A DNA stretch of 64,000 nucleotides from Cordylochernes scorpioides (GCA_030710605.1 CP092877.1:72687006-72751005); one strand, 5' to 3'; shown: positions 1 through 11,735, numbered from the stretch's first letter. Notes: generated by a model from the letters alone, not told the origin. Numbers and translations are program-made.

Positions 1-66
1 CATTTTCACATTCATTAATGCAATCTCAAGCTTTCGAGTATGCTCTTCTACATGAGTACAAATCTC

Positions 67-573
67 TATACACCAATCCTCCGATTTACACGGTAGATAC
101 GTTCCTGAGAAAAAACGTGTAAATCGGGGGATAGGTGTACACAGAAATAAAAATAAAATGCATTGACAGGTTAAAATATGTAGTCAGCACATAAGTTCGG
201 GGTTCCTCGTGAGATGTGTACACAGCGCATGTGTTCAATCACAGTAGCATTTAGTATAGTGCGATAAAAATAAATAAAAATAAAAACTTATTTGGAAAAC
301 CGTGTAAAAGCGAAAACGTGTAAAACAAGTACCGTGTAAATCGGGGGATAGGTGTACACAGAAATAAAAATAAAATGCATTGACAAGTTAAAATATGTAG
401 TCAGCACATAAGCTCGGGAGATTCCTCGTGAGATGTGTACACAGCGCATGTGTTCAATCACAGTAGCATTTAGTATAGTGCGATAAAACAAACAAAAAAA
501 ACTTATTTGGAAAACCGTGTAAAAGCGAAAACGTGTAAAACAAGTACCGTGTAAATCGGGGGATAGGTGTATA
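67..573. mobile_element. Non-autonomous TIR element with internal duplication
   Basis: The ends (67-95 and 545-573) are inverted repeats of 29 bp matching at 27 positions, each carrying a GTGTAAATCGG-type core. Inside, a unit of about 216 bp is repeated in direct orientation: the same core recurs at 116, 333 and 548. No transposase frame is present, so this is a MITE-like element. The superfamily is not identified. Confidence 0.65.
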
Positions 574-647
574 AAATCATTAGCCTTCTCTTGTGTTACA
601 TAGTTATCTGTAAAAAGAATGATCAATTCCTACAAACCTTTTAGTAA

Positions 648-710
648 AGATGTAAAAAGGGATGATTCATCAGTGACGAACCCTTCCAGTGGTTTCGCCA
701 GTTTAATCGA
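648..710. mobile_element. MITE family A fragment
   Basis: A short piece matches the core of MITE family A (the CATCAGTG...CCCTTCCAG...GGTTTCGCCAG block seen complete at 1513-1717). Neither terminus is visible. From 711 to 1006 I see only AT-rich sequence and no gene. Confidence 0.5.
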
Positions 711-1006
711 TCTATGTGCAACTATTGTTTTGCTTTTTTTCTTCTGCTTCCATTGTCTATATTGAAGAAGGAATAAAAGTTTACAGCGAAGCGTTTCTTT
801 TATTTATGTTGTATAATCGGCAAGCTTTCGGACTGTGACCTCCTTCAACAGGTAACTATCCAAGAAACTAGAAGATAATATGTATATACGTAGATATTTA
901 CATAATTATAAATTTTTTAATGAAATGAATGATTATTATACAAAAATATTTTTCTTTTTATCTATATAAACGAATTAGTTTTGAAATTCGAAACTATTTT
1001 AAAGGC

Positions 1007-1436
1007 TATATAAAAGGGCGTACCTGGATCTGTAAAGAAAAAAAAAATTTTTTTTCTTAAAATATTTCGAGAGATTGCTCCCTCTTTATCAATTTTTTGC
1101 ACAGTGAATTTAATTTACAAATTATTGTAGATCATATGAAAACAAATTTGTCATTGGTCAAAAATAATTATTGATAATGATACATAAAAAAAAAAATTAA
1201 TAATAATAATAATATAATAAAATATTTTGAAAAATAAAGGCTTTTCAGTAAAGCAGTATTTTATGATGTTTTTGAAACAAAATTTAAGGAAATAAAAATA
1301 AGAAACAAATGAAGTTGACTGCGATTATTAGAAAAAAAAATTAAGTTAAAAGAGACAAATAAGAAATCCCCGAACCTTATTTGTCTCTTATAACTTTTTT
1401 TTTTCTTTACAGATCCAGGTACGCCCTTTTATATAA
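1007..1436. mobile_element. TIR element, about 430 bp
   Basis: The segment starting TATAAAAGGGCGTACCTGG at about 1007 is repeated in inverse orientation at about 1395-1434, giving terminal inverted repeats of about 40 bp that run into A/T tracts. A second hairpin lies inside near the right end (AGAGACAAATAAG and its complement, 1350-1390). No coding capacity. Family unknown. Confidence 0.6.
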
Positions 1437-1512
1437 TCTTAATTAATGGATCGCCTTTTGACTCAAACTACATATTTTAAAGGCGTAAGATTCTTTTTGA
1501 AATTAAAACAAT

Positions 1513-1717
1513 ATATACTGTCCTTACTGCAATGGAAAAATTAAAGGGAGGACCTGGCTCATCAATGGTGAACCCTCCCAGCGGTTTCGCCAGTTTAATC
1601 TACCATACCGCTGTTATATTGTATTTTTGGAACTTCCTTTTATAGTGATACTGTTGCTAGACTCTTGGAATGGGTATTTTAGATGAACTATGGACATAAG
1701 CTTTGAGGACAGTAGAA
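1513..1717 (+). mobile_element. MITE family A, full copy
   Basis: About 205 bp bounded by short inverted ends: TACTGTCCTTACTG on the left and GAGGACAGTAGAA on the right. The core includes GAACCCTCCCAGCGG and GTTTCGCCAGTTTAATC. The same layout recurs at 19068-19274, 42550-42775, 44184-44415 and 63515-63745. There is no open frame, so it is a non-autonomous DNA transposon. Confidence 0.7.
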
Positions 1718-1828
1718 TTACATACAATTATAAATATATAATATGCTTCGAGCATTCGCTCTTCCGCAAATATCAAATTGGGTCTTTTATTAAATGGCGC
1801 GCTAGTGCATCATATTATGAATTAGTTT

Positions 1829-2140
1829 GGGAGGGTCGGTGGAAGGATGGTCTAAACCGTTGGTTTTCAACCGCTACGACTCGGGTTCGATTCCCGCATT
1901 GGGCACTTTTTTTATGTTTAAAAAAAATGCTCCAATGGCCCCCGATTCTTGCAAAAGTCCAACCCCACCAGCGAGTGCAAGTAACCAAACGGGGCTTTGG
2001 CACATTTGTAAGTGCAAAGTCGAACTGCTTTTCACATGTATAGACATGTGGTGCACTTACAGTAAAAGCAGTTGCCTAACTTCTACCCACCATGATTATC
2101 ATGGCCTGTACCCCCGTAGGGATAAGCAAAAAAAAAAAAA
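1829..2140 (+). mobile_element. tRNA-derived SINE (family SINE-A), full copy
   Basis: About 310 bp. The head is tRNA-like: a box-A-like GGTCGGTGGAAGGATGG near the start and a perfect box B GGTTCGATTCC at about 1887. A unique body follows, containing GTAAGTGCAAAGTCGAACTG and CACCATGATTATCATGG, and the element ends in an A-rich tail after GGGATAAGC. At least nine relatives occur in the window. Such elements are transcribed by RNA polymerase III and moved by LINE enzymes; the partner LINE is not identified. Confidence 0.85.
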
Positions 2141-2558
2141 TTATAATAAATTAGTTTTGAGAAAAGAATGACTGTCATAAAATGAAGGGAAAGACAAAAA
2201 ACCATCTGAAACCTCTCAGAAAATAACAAAATATAGACATTGTCTTGTCTTGTTATTTATTCAGAGACACTAAAAAGATATGTAATTGCTGAAATTAGCC
2301 TTTATTTTTGTATCTAAATGGCTAGACTGACTATCTCCATGATAAAATATCACTGGTATTATTAGAAAATCAAAAAAAATATATATATACAATAATTAGG
2401 TAACGGTCTGTTAGATTCAACTTGCGAAATCTCAGTTTGTAACTTTCCATTGAGATTTAAAAATATTTTATGGACCTCATACACAAGTCAATGGTATTAT
2501 TATATAATAAATACAAAAAGAGGTATAAAATAAAAGAGTAAAATATATACAGTTATGT

Positions 2559-2872
2559 TTTTTTTTTTTGCTTATCCCTAGTACACGTGGTACAGGCCAT
2601 GATAATCATGGTGGGTAGAAGTTGGCGACTGCTTTTTACTGTAAGCGCACCACATGTCTACACATGTGAAAGCAGTTCGACTTTGCACTTACAAATGTGC
2701 CAGAGCCCCGTTTGGTTACTTGCACTCGCTGGTGGGGTTGGACTTTTGCAAGAATCGGGGGGCCATTAGAGCTTTTTTTTTTTAACAGAAAAAAAGTGTC
2801 CAATGCGGGGATCGAACCCGGGTCGTAGTGGTCGTAAACCAAACGGTTTAACCAGCCTTCCACCGACCCCCC
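2559..2872 (-). mobile_element. SINE-A, full copy, reverse
   Basis: Complete SINE-A on the minus strand. The tail poly-A appears as a T run at 2560, and the tRNA-like head with box B complement lies near 2811-2871. It matches the copy at 1829-2140 across its length with scattered substitutions. Confidence 0.85.
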
Positions 2873-3114
2873 ATACAGTTATGTACAGTCCAGGAGATTC
2901 CCCCAACGACAGAGAGTCCTCCTCCAGACAGTAAGTCACGTTCTCCCCTCATCTCAAGGCTCAGAAAGAACCTGTGTATGGATGACTTGGCAGACGCGAG
3001 GATGGCGAGGGCGTTGTAACTTTCCATTGAAAAAGAGACTTTATACGAAAGCTCTCCCAATAAAATAATTTTGGATGAAAACAATTTTGCCGGTAGGATA
3101 TTCATCTATAAAGA

Positions 3115-3330
3115 TAAAGGTTAACTTCTCCTGTCAAAATAGATGGTGTCTAGTTTTGATGTCTATTTTGACGGGAAAGGCAACCTTTAACTTTATAAAA
3201 TAATTTTGCTTGGCTCATCAGTGTGGAACCCTTATATTAGAGATCTATAAAGCGGTCTGGTGAAGTAAACTGGTGAAACAGCTGAGAGGGTTCTTCTCCT
3301 GATGAGCCAGGACCTTCCATTATATTTCCA
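3115..3330. mobile_element. MITE fragment with inverted GATGAGCC ends
   Basis: A segment bounded by GGCTCATCAG at about 3211 and CTGATGAGCC at about 3298 resembles the inner part of MITE family A (contains GCGGTCTGGTG). Just upstream, 3118-3182 is a hairpin-like block around TCTATTTTGACGGG that recurs near 13500-13560. Boundaries are uncertain. Confidence 0.45.
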
Positions 3331-3389
3331 TCACAATAAGGATAGTTGAAATTTTCTTTTTTTATTTGAGAAAGATAAAATTTATAGAA

Positions 3390-3650
3390 CGAAATTTGAC
3401 GAAATTATACCGCAAATGTTTCTTTTGAACGAAAAATAGAAATTTATTTTAAGGAGAAATAATGATTATTTCTAACCTTAGGGATGAAGTATGATAGAAT
3501 GAATTGTGAAGAGTAATGATAAATGGAAAAATAAAAGTGTCCAGGGATAGGAATTCCTCCTTAAAATAAATTTCTATTTTTCGTTCAAAAGAAACATTCG
3601 CGGTAAAATTGTCAAATGTCGTTCTACAATCATAAGCCACATTATATTGT
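3390..3650. mobile_element. Foldback MITE family B
   Basis: Left arm (about 3406-3465) and right arm (about 3550-3640) are inverted copies around CGTTCAAAAGAAACATT and AAATAAATTTCTA. The centre carries GAGTAATGATAAATGG and AAAAGTGTCCAGGG. Relatives lie at 13670-13890, 24110-24300, 30336-30608, 32556-32850 and 36600-36790. Non-coding. Confidence 0.65.
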
Positions 3651-3795
3651 ATTATAGAAAAATTTATGCTTGAAAGTTTGAATTCTTGTATATAGATGGT
3701 AAGCATAAATATTGTATCAAGTAGCTTCATTTGGTTTCGGTTTCTTGGACAGTAAGGGGACACGATGTTCAAGATCGATTTTTAACTCAAATCAT

Positions 3796-4112
3796 TTTTT
3801 TATTATCCCTAGTACACGTAGTACACAGGTCATAATAATCATGGTGGGTAGAAGTTGGCGACTGCTTTTACTGTAAGTGCACCACATGTCTACATATGTA
3901 AAAAACAGTTCGACTTTGCACTTACAAATGTACCAAAGCCTTGTTTGGTTACTTACATTCGCTGGTGGGATTGGATTTTTGCAAGAATCGGGGGCCATTG
4001 GAGCATTTTTTTTTTTTTTTTTTTAATTAGAAAAAAGTGCCCAATGCGGGAATCGAACCCGGGTCGTAGCAGTCGAAAATCAAAGGTTTAGACCATCCTT
4101 CCACCGACCCCC
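3796..4112 (-). mobile_element. SINE-A, reverse copy
   Basis: Full-length SINE-A on the minus strand. The T-run tail remnant is near 3796, an internal poly-T of about 18 nt lies near 4005-4023, and the tRNA-like head with box B complement is at 4050-4060. It abuts a second reverse copy. Confidence 0.85.
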
Positions 4113-4383
4113 TTATAATCATGGTGGGTAGAAGTAGGCGACTGCTTTTACTTTAAGTGTACCACATGTTTACACATGTAAAAGCAGATCGACTTTGCAC
4201 TTACAAATGTACCAAAGCCCTGTTTGGTTACTTACATTCGCTGGTGGGGTTGGATTTTTGTAAGAATCGGGGGCCATTGGAGCATTTTTTTTTTTAATTA
4301 GAAAAAAGTGCCAAATGCAGGAAACGAACCCGGGTCGTTGCAGTCGAAAACCAAAGGTTTAGACCATCCTTTAACCGAATCTC
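4113..4383 (-). mobile_element. SINE-A, second reverse copy in tandem
   Basis: This copy begins at TATAATCATGGTGGG and therefore lacks the 3' tail. It runs through the body to a decayed tRNA-like head at 4310-4383, whose box B complement is mutated. The head-to-tail position beside the 3796-4112 copy suggests unequal recombination between related SINEs. Confidence 0.75.
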
Positions 4384-4471
4384 TAAAAAGCGTTATTGGA
4401 CTCCCGGTCTAAAGACCTGTATAGTTTGACTCTGGAAGGACTTGTAACATCACTCGGGGATGTCCTATTCT

Positions 4472-4843
4472 CCTCGGTATATATATAAAAATGAATGTTT
4501 GTATGCTTGTTTGTTTGTATGTCCGGTATACAAATTCGCAGTAGTTCACTAATTCAAACCAAAATTTCCATACATAGGTTAAAAAAAATACGGGGAAGAC
4601 GATAGGCTATTTTAAAAAATATATAAATCAATTATTAAAACTATATATTCAAATTATTCTACTTAGCTCACGAACAGCGCCCTCTATCAAAGATTAGATT
4701 AAATTATGCTGATGCAAACAAATAGATAATGCTAATAACAAACAATTATAAAAAAGAATCTTATCTAAATATATATCACTCGGGTAGATATGCACACGGG
4801 TCAATCCCGGGGCGAAGCCCGGGTCACCCGTCTAGTCGGATAT
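4472..4843 (+). mobile_element. Non-autonomous Helitron-like element, copy 1
   Basis: About 370 bp starting in a TATATATAAAAATGAATG motif and ending in a GC-rich palindrome (CCCGGGGCGAAGCCCGGG) followed by a CTAG-type end. A nearly identical reverse copy is at 24431-24793. The 3' hairpin near the end and the absence of long TIRs suggest a Helitron/Helentron-type element. That class call is an inference from memory of similar arthropod repeats. Confidence 0.5.
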
Positions 4844-4899
4844 AAAACAGAATCGTATAAAAACTATCAAATACGAATTTTTCCATCTTAAACAAAACA

Positions 4900-5025
4900 A
4901 ACTTCTACTGTCCTTACTGAGATGATTAAAATATTGGGAAATCCTTCCATTAGAACTCTATAAAACGGCATGGTGATTAAATTGGCGAAATTACTGGGAG
5001 GGTTCATCACTAATTCCTAATTATA
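4900..5025 (+). mobile_element. MITE family A, truncated
   Basis: Starts with TTCTACTGTCCTTACTG, the family A terminus, then shows GGCATGGTG...ATTGGCGAAA...GGGAGGGTTCATCAC. The right terminus is missing. Confidence 0.55.
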
Positions 5026-5048
5026 TCAAACCTAACTTCTATAATGTG

Positions 5049-5445
5049 CAATTCTTCACTGGACATGGCGACTTCAACTCATACCTGTTTAAAATTGGCA
5101 AAGCTGAATCACCTGGATGCTCGTGTGGAGGCGAAGAACAGAACCCCAGACACTTATTAACTGACTACTGCCCGCTGACCTTAGAGAACTAACTTCCCAT
5201 TACAAATATGCAACATGTGGTCTACACTAAGGACATACACCAAAGATTCAACAAATTCTGCAGAATGTACTTAACTAAATAAGTGACTACTAATGTAATC
5301 AATTTGCATACTGATATGTAAATATGTATACCCTCTTTAAACTACTTTTTCTTTTTTTTTTTTTCATTCAAATGTATATATTTCACACGCAAATATCCGA
5401 TTTGTGGATATAGCGTGTATTCTGCAATTGTTAAATAAATAAAAC
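5049..5445 (+). pseudogene. Non-LTR retrotransposon 3' end (Jockey/I-type tail)
   Basis: The frame 5049-5192 encodes a short C-terminal stretch containing TGHGDFNSYL and CSCGGEEQNPRHLL followed by CP. This is the conserved tail found after the reverse transcriptase and RNase H regions of many non-LTR elements (a C-x-C...H...C knuckle). The frame stops at 5190 but continues in phase to about 5282. The 3' UTR runs to about 5445 and contains AAATATCCG...GGATATAGCG, a hairpin also seen in the LINE end at 32113-32515. The element is 5' truncated and dead. Confidence 0.75.
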
Positions 5446-5446
5446 T

Positions 5447-6060
5447 GATAAGCCAAGACCTTCCAATATATTTCCATTGCAGTAAGGACAGTAGAATCTT
5501 TCTTTTACTTAAAGAAATAAACATTCGTGTTTGATAGCTTTATTTATTATTTATAAATGACCCGTTTTTGCTTTATATACAATTATATAGTATTACTTGT
5601 GTTAAAGAGTTTCAGTTTGTCAGTTTATTGGATGGTAAGGGAATGATGTACAAGACAATCATCTAGTGGCGAAACCGCTGAAAGGGTTCATCACTGATGA
5701 GCCAAGACCTTCCAATATATTTTCATAAGGACAGTAGAATTTTTCTTTTATTGTAAAATGTAATGCCTTGATAAAGGTTTGGCGTTCAGCCAACCGAAAT
5801 ATTGGCAAAATAAATATTTTATTAAATCCAATATATGTATTTTTATTATCTAATGAATTAAATATGGATTGCTCTATTTTCAAAGTATTACTTATGTTAA
5901 GGAATTTCAGTTTGTCAGTTTATTGGATGGTAAGGGAATGATGTACAAGACAATCATCTAGTGGCGAAACCGCTTGGAGGGTTTACCACTGATGAGCCAA
6001 GCCTTCTCTTTCTCTCCCAATATATATTACATCGTAGTAAAGACAGTAGAAATTTGTTTT
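5447..6060 (-). mobile_element. MITE family A fragments with a direct duplication
   Basis: Three partial reverse copies end in AAGGACAGTAGAA-like termini near 5485, 5732 and 6045. A block beginning TTTCAGTTTGTCAGTTTATTGG (first 20 nt conserved) occurs at about 5608 and 5904, so about 296 bp has been duplicated in tandem with its MITE. Confidence 0.55.
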
Positions 6061-6214
6061 ATGTATAAAAAACATTTGTGTTTTAATTATTTAATTTCCT
6101 ATACTCTCTGAAATACCACACGTTGAAGTAGTGCAGAATTTGTGATGTTTATGGGGCTTTAATAACCACATTTTGAGACAATATGTCCAATATTGCAAGA
6201 TGACAAAATTCGGG

Positions 6215-6692
6215 CGTACATACACACTCAAAGAACAAAACTTAGGCAAGTTTCATATTTTGATGTCGCCTGTCGTCTGTTTTTTTTTTTTTTTTTTTTT
6301 TGGAGACAGAAGCAATTTTGTTCATACTTTGGTTATCTCGTAATCTTCAATAAAGGTCACTGTAATATCTTTCAGAGTTATTGTCATAATCCCGATATAC
6401 ATGCTGAAAGGTACAACTTTCTTAAGTTTTGTCCATGAGTGTATATACACCTGGTTATCTCGTGTGTCTTCAATAAAGGTCACTGTAATATCGTTCAGAG
6501 TTATTGTCTGAATCCCGATATACATGTTGAAATGTACCACTTCCTTAAGTTTTTGTCCATGAGTGTATATACACCTGGTTATCCCGTGTGTCTTCAATAA
6601 AGGTCACTGTAATATCTTTCAGAGTTATTGTCTGAATCCCGATATACATGGTAAAAGGTACAAATTCCTTAAGTTTTGTACATGAGTGTATA
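6215..6692 (-). mobile_element. Tc1-like MITE (family C), tandemly expanded
   Basis: The family C termini are inverted copies of CACTCATGGACAAAACTTAAG flanked by TA, typical of Tc1/mariner-type elements. Here the left half (6215-6300, with a long T tract) is followed by three consecutive copies of the right part, with GGTTATCTCG recurring at 6331, 6453 and 6577 (period about 123 bp). Non-coding. The region from 6693 to 7560 is AT-rich with no recognisable gene. Confidence 0.7.
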
Positions 6693-7287
6693 CCATTTAT
6701 TTTATAAAGTTTTATTTATGGATTGTTCTATTTTCAAAACATTCGATTAGGTATATAAAATAGGCTTATCAGTATTCATCACTGTTTAATTTATTATTTT
6801 TTAGATTTTATATTAACTATATTATATATAGTTTTAACACAATTACTTATAAAATTTAAAATATATCATTTCCAGCTATATTTTTTCTCATAAAATTATT
6901 TTTCTTCAAGTTATACCTTTTTCATGATGTTTGCTTGGGGGAAGTATCTCGGTCAAATATTTTTAAAAGATCACAGAACAATTTTATACGCAACCTCACA
7001 AAAAAAAAGAATATGACAATAGATCTTTCAAACACTATTGCCAACATAGTGAAAAAAAAAATGTAAAATTAAAGAGATAAAAATATTGATTTCACATTAT
7101 ACAAAAGGGACATTTTTATCGTTAAGAAGCTTTCGTTTTTTATATATCGATCAAGAATTTGAGTCAGAACATCACCATTGTTAAACTAGCAGCAGATAAA
7201 AGCGAATATATAAAAATATGACAGAAGATAAAGTAAGAAAATGTTAAAAGAACAGTTTGATGATCACACTATTGTATCTTCAATGGA

Positions 7288-7550
7288 TTGTCCCAGCTGG
7301 GAGTGTTGCTTCTCTCTAATCCTTGGTTAGAAGGATGGCAGAAGGGTTCAAAAGAAGAGAATTATGTTCAAAGGAAGAAAGCTCTTCGATTCAAAGAGAT
7401 GGAAGTATTGTGGACCATGAGGCCTCTAGGTTTTGTGACCGGACAAAGGCTAGCAGGAACTTTCAAAGGCCTCTTCCCAACTGGAGCCCCTTACTTCCAA
7501 CCTAGAATTAATTTACCTTTTGGAAAATGCAGTCGTGCGTTTTCTTGAAT
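7288..7550 (+). other. Unrecognised GC-richer segment with short open frames
   Basis: Two overlapping frames of about 60-86 codons are open here, and base composition is closer to coding DNA than its surroundings. I recognise no domain. The LINE-type tail at 7740-7827 downstream suggests it may be a decayed retroelement segment. Confidence 0.2.
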
Positions 7551-7739
7551 ACGACTATTGAAAGAATTTTGATTTTTTTTTTTTTTTTTTGCTGGTAAGT
7601 TGATGAATCTTGTTCATCAGGTCACATTTCTCTTATTTCGTATCATTTATCTTTGACTTCCTGTCTTTTATAGATATGATTCAAACTTGAAATCAAGAGT
7701 TTTTGCTGAAGTTAATATCATTCATATATGTAAGATGAA

Positions 7740-7830
7740 GCTATGTTTCCTATATGTACCCTACATTTATGCTTGAAGCATCTGTATAAGACTAAAAGGT
7801 CTTAATAAATTTGTTGTTGTTGTTGTTATA
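7740..7830 (+). mobile_element. LINE 3' tail with (GTT)n
   Basis: Contains CTAAAAGGTCTTAATAAA followed by four to five GTT units. The same tail occurs in reverse at 27632-27700, where it is joined to a LINE C-terminal frame. Confidence 0.6.
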
Positions 7831-8167
7831 TAGCTTTTAAAAAGACGTTTCCGAAAAGTAATTTTATGAATTCAGTCTGCCAAACATCTTCATGGTCGTG
7901 AAATGATTAATATTTTAAAATTTTCACTTTTTGGGCAGAACTTTTACACGTTCTGTTCCAATTTTGAGAAAGTGTAATCTCAAATATTAGAGCATGCTGC
8001 TCTGTCTGTTCACTTATACTAATTGTAAAGATTAGTTTTCCTTCAAATGTAGAACGTTCTGTTTCCAAGAATGTTTGAATGCTCATAAAGGTATTGTGAA
8101 GTTATTGTGTTTAAAATATTTGCTAGGTTATTATGAAGTTCTCAGATTGAATTTGAAAAAGTTGAAT

Positions 8168-8980
8168 GGGGACAGGGGAGTTAGGAATGGATTTGAAACA
8201 GTTAATTGTTGATGACAGGGATGTTCAGAATGGATTTGAAACAGTTCACTGTTGGAAGTGAAGTTTAGAATGGATTGTAAACAGTTCACTGTTGGAAGTG
8301 AAGTTCAGAATTGATTTGAAACAGTTCACTGTTGGAAGTGAAGTTCAGAATGGATTGTAAACAGTTCACTGTTAGAAGTAAAGTTCAGAATGGATTGTAA
8401 ACAGTTCACTGTTGGAAGTGAAGTTCAGAATGGAATTGAAACAGTTCACTGTTGGAAGTTAAGTTCAGAATGGAATTGAAACAGTTCACTGTTAGAAGTA
8501 AAGTTCAGAATGGATTGTAAACAGTTCACTGTTGGAAGTAAAGTTCAGAATGAATTGTAAACAGTTCACTGTTGGAAGTGAAGTTCAGAATGGATTTGAA
8601 ACAGTTTACTGTTGGAAGTGAATTCAAAGAATGGATTGTAAACAGTTCACTGTTGGAAGTGAAGTTCAGAATGGATTTGAAACAGTTTACTGTTGGAAGT
8701 GAATTCAAAGAATGGATTGTAAACAGTTCACTGTTGGAAGTGAAGTTCAGAATGGATTTGAAACAGTTCATTGTTGGAAGTAAAGTTCAGAATGGAATTG
8801 AAACAGTTCACTGTTGGAAGTGAATTCAAAGAATGGATTTGAAACAGTTCACTGTTGGAAGTGAAGTTCAGAATGGATTTGAAACAGTTCACTGTTTAAA
8901 GTGAAGTTCAGAATGGATTTGAAACAGTTCATTGTTGGAAGTGAATTCAGAGAATGAATTTGTAACAGTTCACTGTTGTG
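8168..8980. repeat. 40-bp minisatellite, about 20 copies
   Basis: The unit is GTTCAGAATGGATTTGAAAC plus AGTTCACTGTTGGAAGTGAA. Some units carry an extra base (ATTCAAAGAATGG variant). Open frames on both strands here are repeat artefacts. Confidence 0.9.
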
Positions 8981-9127
8981 CAATGATTCACATTTGTAAG
9001 TGCAAAGTCGAACTTCTTTTCACATATGTAGACATGTGATGCACCTACAGTAAAAGCAGTCGCCTTCTTCTACCCACCATGATTATCATGGCCTGTACCA
9101 CGTGTTTTAGGGATTAGCAAAAAAAGT
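8981..9127 (+). mobile_element. SINE-A 3' half
   Basis: Begins at CACATTTGTAAGTGCAAAG and ends GGGATTAGCAAAAAA, so it is the body and tail without the tRNA head. It interrupts or terminates the 40-bp minisatellite. Confidence 0.75.
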
Positions 9128-9565
9128 GTTATGTAAATAAAGTTCAGAACGGATATGAAATCCTTCAGAATGCATTTTAAAATTTCACCGTTGACAGAAT
9201 GAAGTTATATAATGGAATTGAAAGTGTTGACAGTAGCGTAAATTGTCCTCAAAGATTCCTGGCAATCCGACCAACGACCAAAACCCTTCTTGGTTTCTAT
9301 TTATAGATACAGTTCCATCTTGGCGCCGTACCAACATTCTCCACCAATCAGATGTCAGATAAATTCATTACCCTATCAGATCGCTGCTAACGATTCATTT
9401 AGATGACCAATTAAATTTAAATGTTTCACGTTATATCTCCAATGCAGTCACTGATTGGATAGTTTCACCTTTTAACAGCTTAATCTAAGATGTTATCTTT
9501 AGATAATTACTCGATAAAATTGTCAACATCAATGACCTTTTATTTATGACTAGATTCTTTGTTTA

Positions 9566-9932
9566 AAATTTGACACAAATAAATTTACTGGAAATGCGTT
9601 TCTTTTAAACATCATCAAATGTTATCCCCACAGTTAGTGATTCACACCTACCCAAATATTCTCATGCCCAGCAATGGCCGCAGCCTTGCAGAAAATTGAC
9701 GTAGACCCAGAGCAGCAGCTTTACACACCCAAGATAGTAGATATTGCTGCTGCTGTGATAGAGATGTATGGAGACATCTGAGACTCTTCTTTGGACACGA
9801 CAACAACAGCAACAGACCTTACTGCAATGATATGAGTTTTATCATTGCAGTAAGGTCTGTAGAGATAATATTTGATGATATTTAAAAGAAACTCATTACC
9901 AGTAAATTTATTTGTGTAAAATTTTAACGATA
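9566..9932 (+). mobile_element. Inverted-repeat element enclosing a LINE tail
   Basis: AAATTTGACACAAATAAATT at 9567 is matched by its inverse near 9910-9930. Between them, 9645-9812 encodes the LINE tail frame (FSCPAMAAALQKI then DPEQQLYTPKI) and ends in a CAACAACAGCAACA run. A perfect 19-bp hairpin follows at 9814-9858 (loop 9833-9839). The stretch 9128-9565 has no gene that I can recognise. Confidence 0.6.
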
Positions 9933-10084
9933 GATGGCAATTAAATTTATAAATTCTTTGTTTAGTTGTTACAAAATTGAATACAAATTTTATTTTCGAT
10001 TTTGTCGTGTAAAACAAAACCAGTCGTACAGGAATACGTAATATCAGATTGTATATATCAGTCATATTTTGGATTTAAGAAAAA

Positions 10085-10395
10085 ATGCTGTGTGAGCAGA
10101 AGAGCTTAAATTGACTTGTTCCATTATATGTATGTTCCATATGTAAATACCTGTTTTCTTTCCTCTTTTCGTTCTCCACTTCTTCCATCCATATTTCCAA
10201 ATCCATATTCTTATTTTCCATAGGATCATTCAAATAATAATCTGTATATATTTATCATGTGTATATAATCTTTCTCCATTTTTACCCCTTTGTATATTTC
10301 CCACTTTCTCCGTCTTGTAACCCCAAGGAGAATCCTCTGTAAGACCTGTGTGTCTTAATAAAGGTTTTTGTTTGTGTGTTTGTGTGTGATTTAAA
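10085..10395 (+). mobile_element. (TG)-tailed short retroelement, 5'-shortened
   Basis: Matches the family described at 29633-30000 but begins at CTGTGTGAGCAGAAG. The 3' end is GTCTTAATAAAGGTTTTTG followed by a GT-rich simple repeat. The region 10396-10720 is unassigned. Confidence 0.75.
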
Positions 10396-10727
10396 AAAAA
10401 ATGGACTTTTTTTTCATCAGATGAGTCTATTTTTACCCTAGAAATTCTCAGTCCAAAGAGTTCATGTTGTGATTCGGCTTCTCCATTGGCGGTTGTCCTA
10501 CAACCAACTTGTCCCAACTGGCGACAAACTTGACGCAACAAGCTGGCAGGTGACAGACGAAAGGACCCTGCGGTCATAGGGGCGGAAGAAAGGGGCATTC
10601 ATTTCCGCTGTCTTGATGAATACCCAATCATTCTAATTCCAGACCTTTTTTGATTAAAATGATCAGCATTCATTGATTCTTTTTTATTATTATCTCTGAA
10701 GATAGAGGTTGCCTGGCCGGCATTCAT

Positions 10728-10888
10728 ATTTCTGTGAAAAATAGATACTTCGGCCAGTTAGAGTTTTTTATTTTCTCAACATTTCAACAAAAATATTTCT
10801 CCTGACGAAGACAAAATATTTTTGTTGAAACGTTGAGAAAAAAAAAAAACTCTAACTGGCTGAAGTTTCTATTTTTCACAGAAATATT
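10728..10888. repeat. Near-perfect inverted repeat (foldback)
   Basis: Arms of about 73 bp (10728-10801 and 10814-10888) surround a loop of about 12 nt. Both contain AACTCTAACTGGC or its complement and the sequence around ATTTTTGTTGAAA. Probably a foldback MITE. Confidence 0.75.
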
Positions 10889-11178
10889 ATTATCCCTAGT
10901 ACACATGGTACAGGCCATGATAATCATTGTGGGTAGAAAGCGACTGCTTTTACTGTAAGTGTACCACATATCTACACATGTGAAAAGCAGTTCAACTTAT
11001 GTGTTCAACTCTGTACCAGAGCTCCATTTGATGTCTTGAACTCACTGTTAGGGTTGGATTTTTGAAAGAATCGGGGATCATTGGAGCATTTTTTTTTTAA
11101 TCAGAAAAAAAGTGCCCAATGCGAGATTCGATTCCGGGTTGTAGTAATCGAAAACCAACGGTTTAGATTACTTGATAG
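10889..11178 (-). mobile_element. SINE-A, reverse, diverged head
   Basis: Tail side at TTATCCCTAGTACAC (10890), body to 11090, and tRNA-like head at 11120-11178. The box B complement is still close to consensus but the first bases of the head are lost. Confidence 0.75.
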
Positions 11179-11340
11179 ATTCTAGAATAAATAAAAAAAA
11201 CGACTTCAGAAGTTTCTTGTTTTATTTTATATTTTATTCTCAAGTTTTCGGGTTTTTACAAACCCTTCTATAGCCCTTTTATAGTCACTCAATTTGTCAC
11301 ATCACACGGAAAATTCCAGAAATACTTGCATCCCTTACTA

Positions 11341-11735
11341 ATACACACACACACAAAAACCTTTATTAAGACATACAGGTCTTACAGAGGATTCTCCTTT
11401 GGGTTACAAGACGGAGAAACCTATGAAAGTGGGAAATATACAAAGGGGTAAAAATGGAGAAAGATTATATACACATGATAAATATTTACAGATTATTATT
11501 TGAATTATCCTATGGAAAATAAGAATTTTTTTTTTTTTTGAAATATGAATGGGAGAAGTGGAGAGCGAAAAGAGGAAAGAAAACAGGTATTTACATATGG
11601 AACATACATATAATGGAACAAGTCAATTTAAGCCCTTCTGCTCACACAGCACAGGTGGACCATGGCTTTTTTCAAAAAATCTTTAAGAGATTTTCCAGGA
11701 AAATCCGAGTGTTCAGAGTTGTAAGGTAAACACTG
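11341..11735 (-). mobile_element. (TG)-tailed short retroelement, full length
   Basis: The minus-strand 3' tail is the (CACA) run at 11342-11356 and the 5' boundary is TAAACACTGT near 11735, the same boundary as at 30000 and 50998. An A/T insertion near 11527 enlarges the middle. Confidence 0.75.
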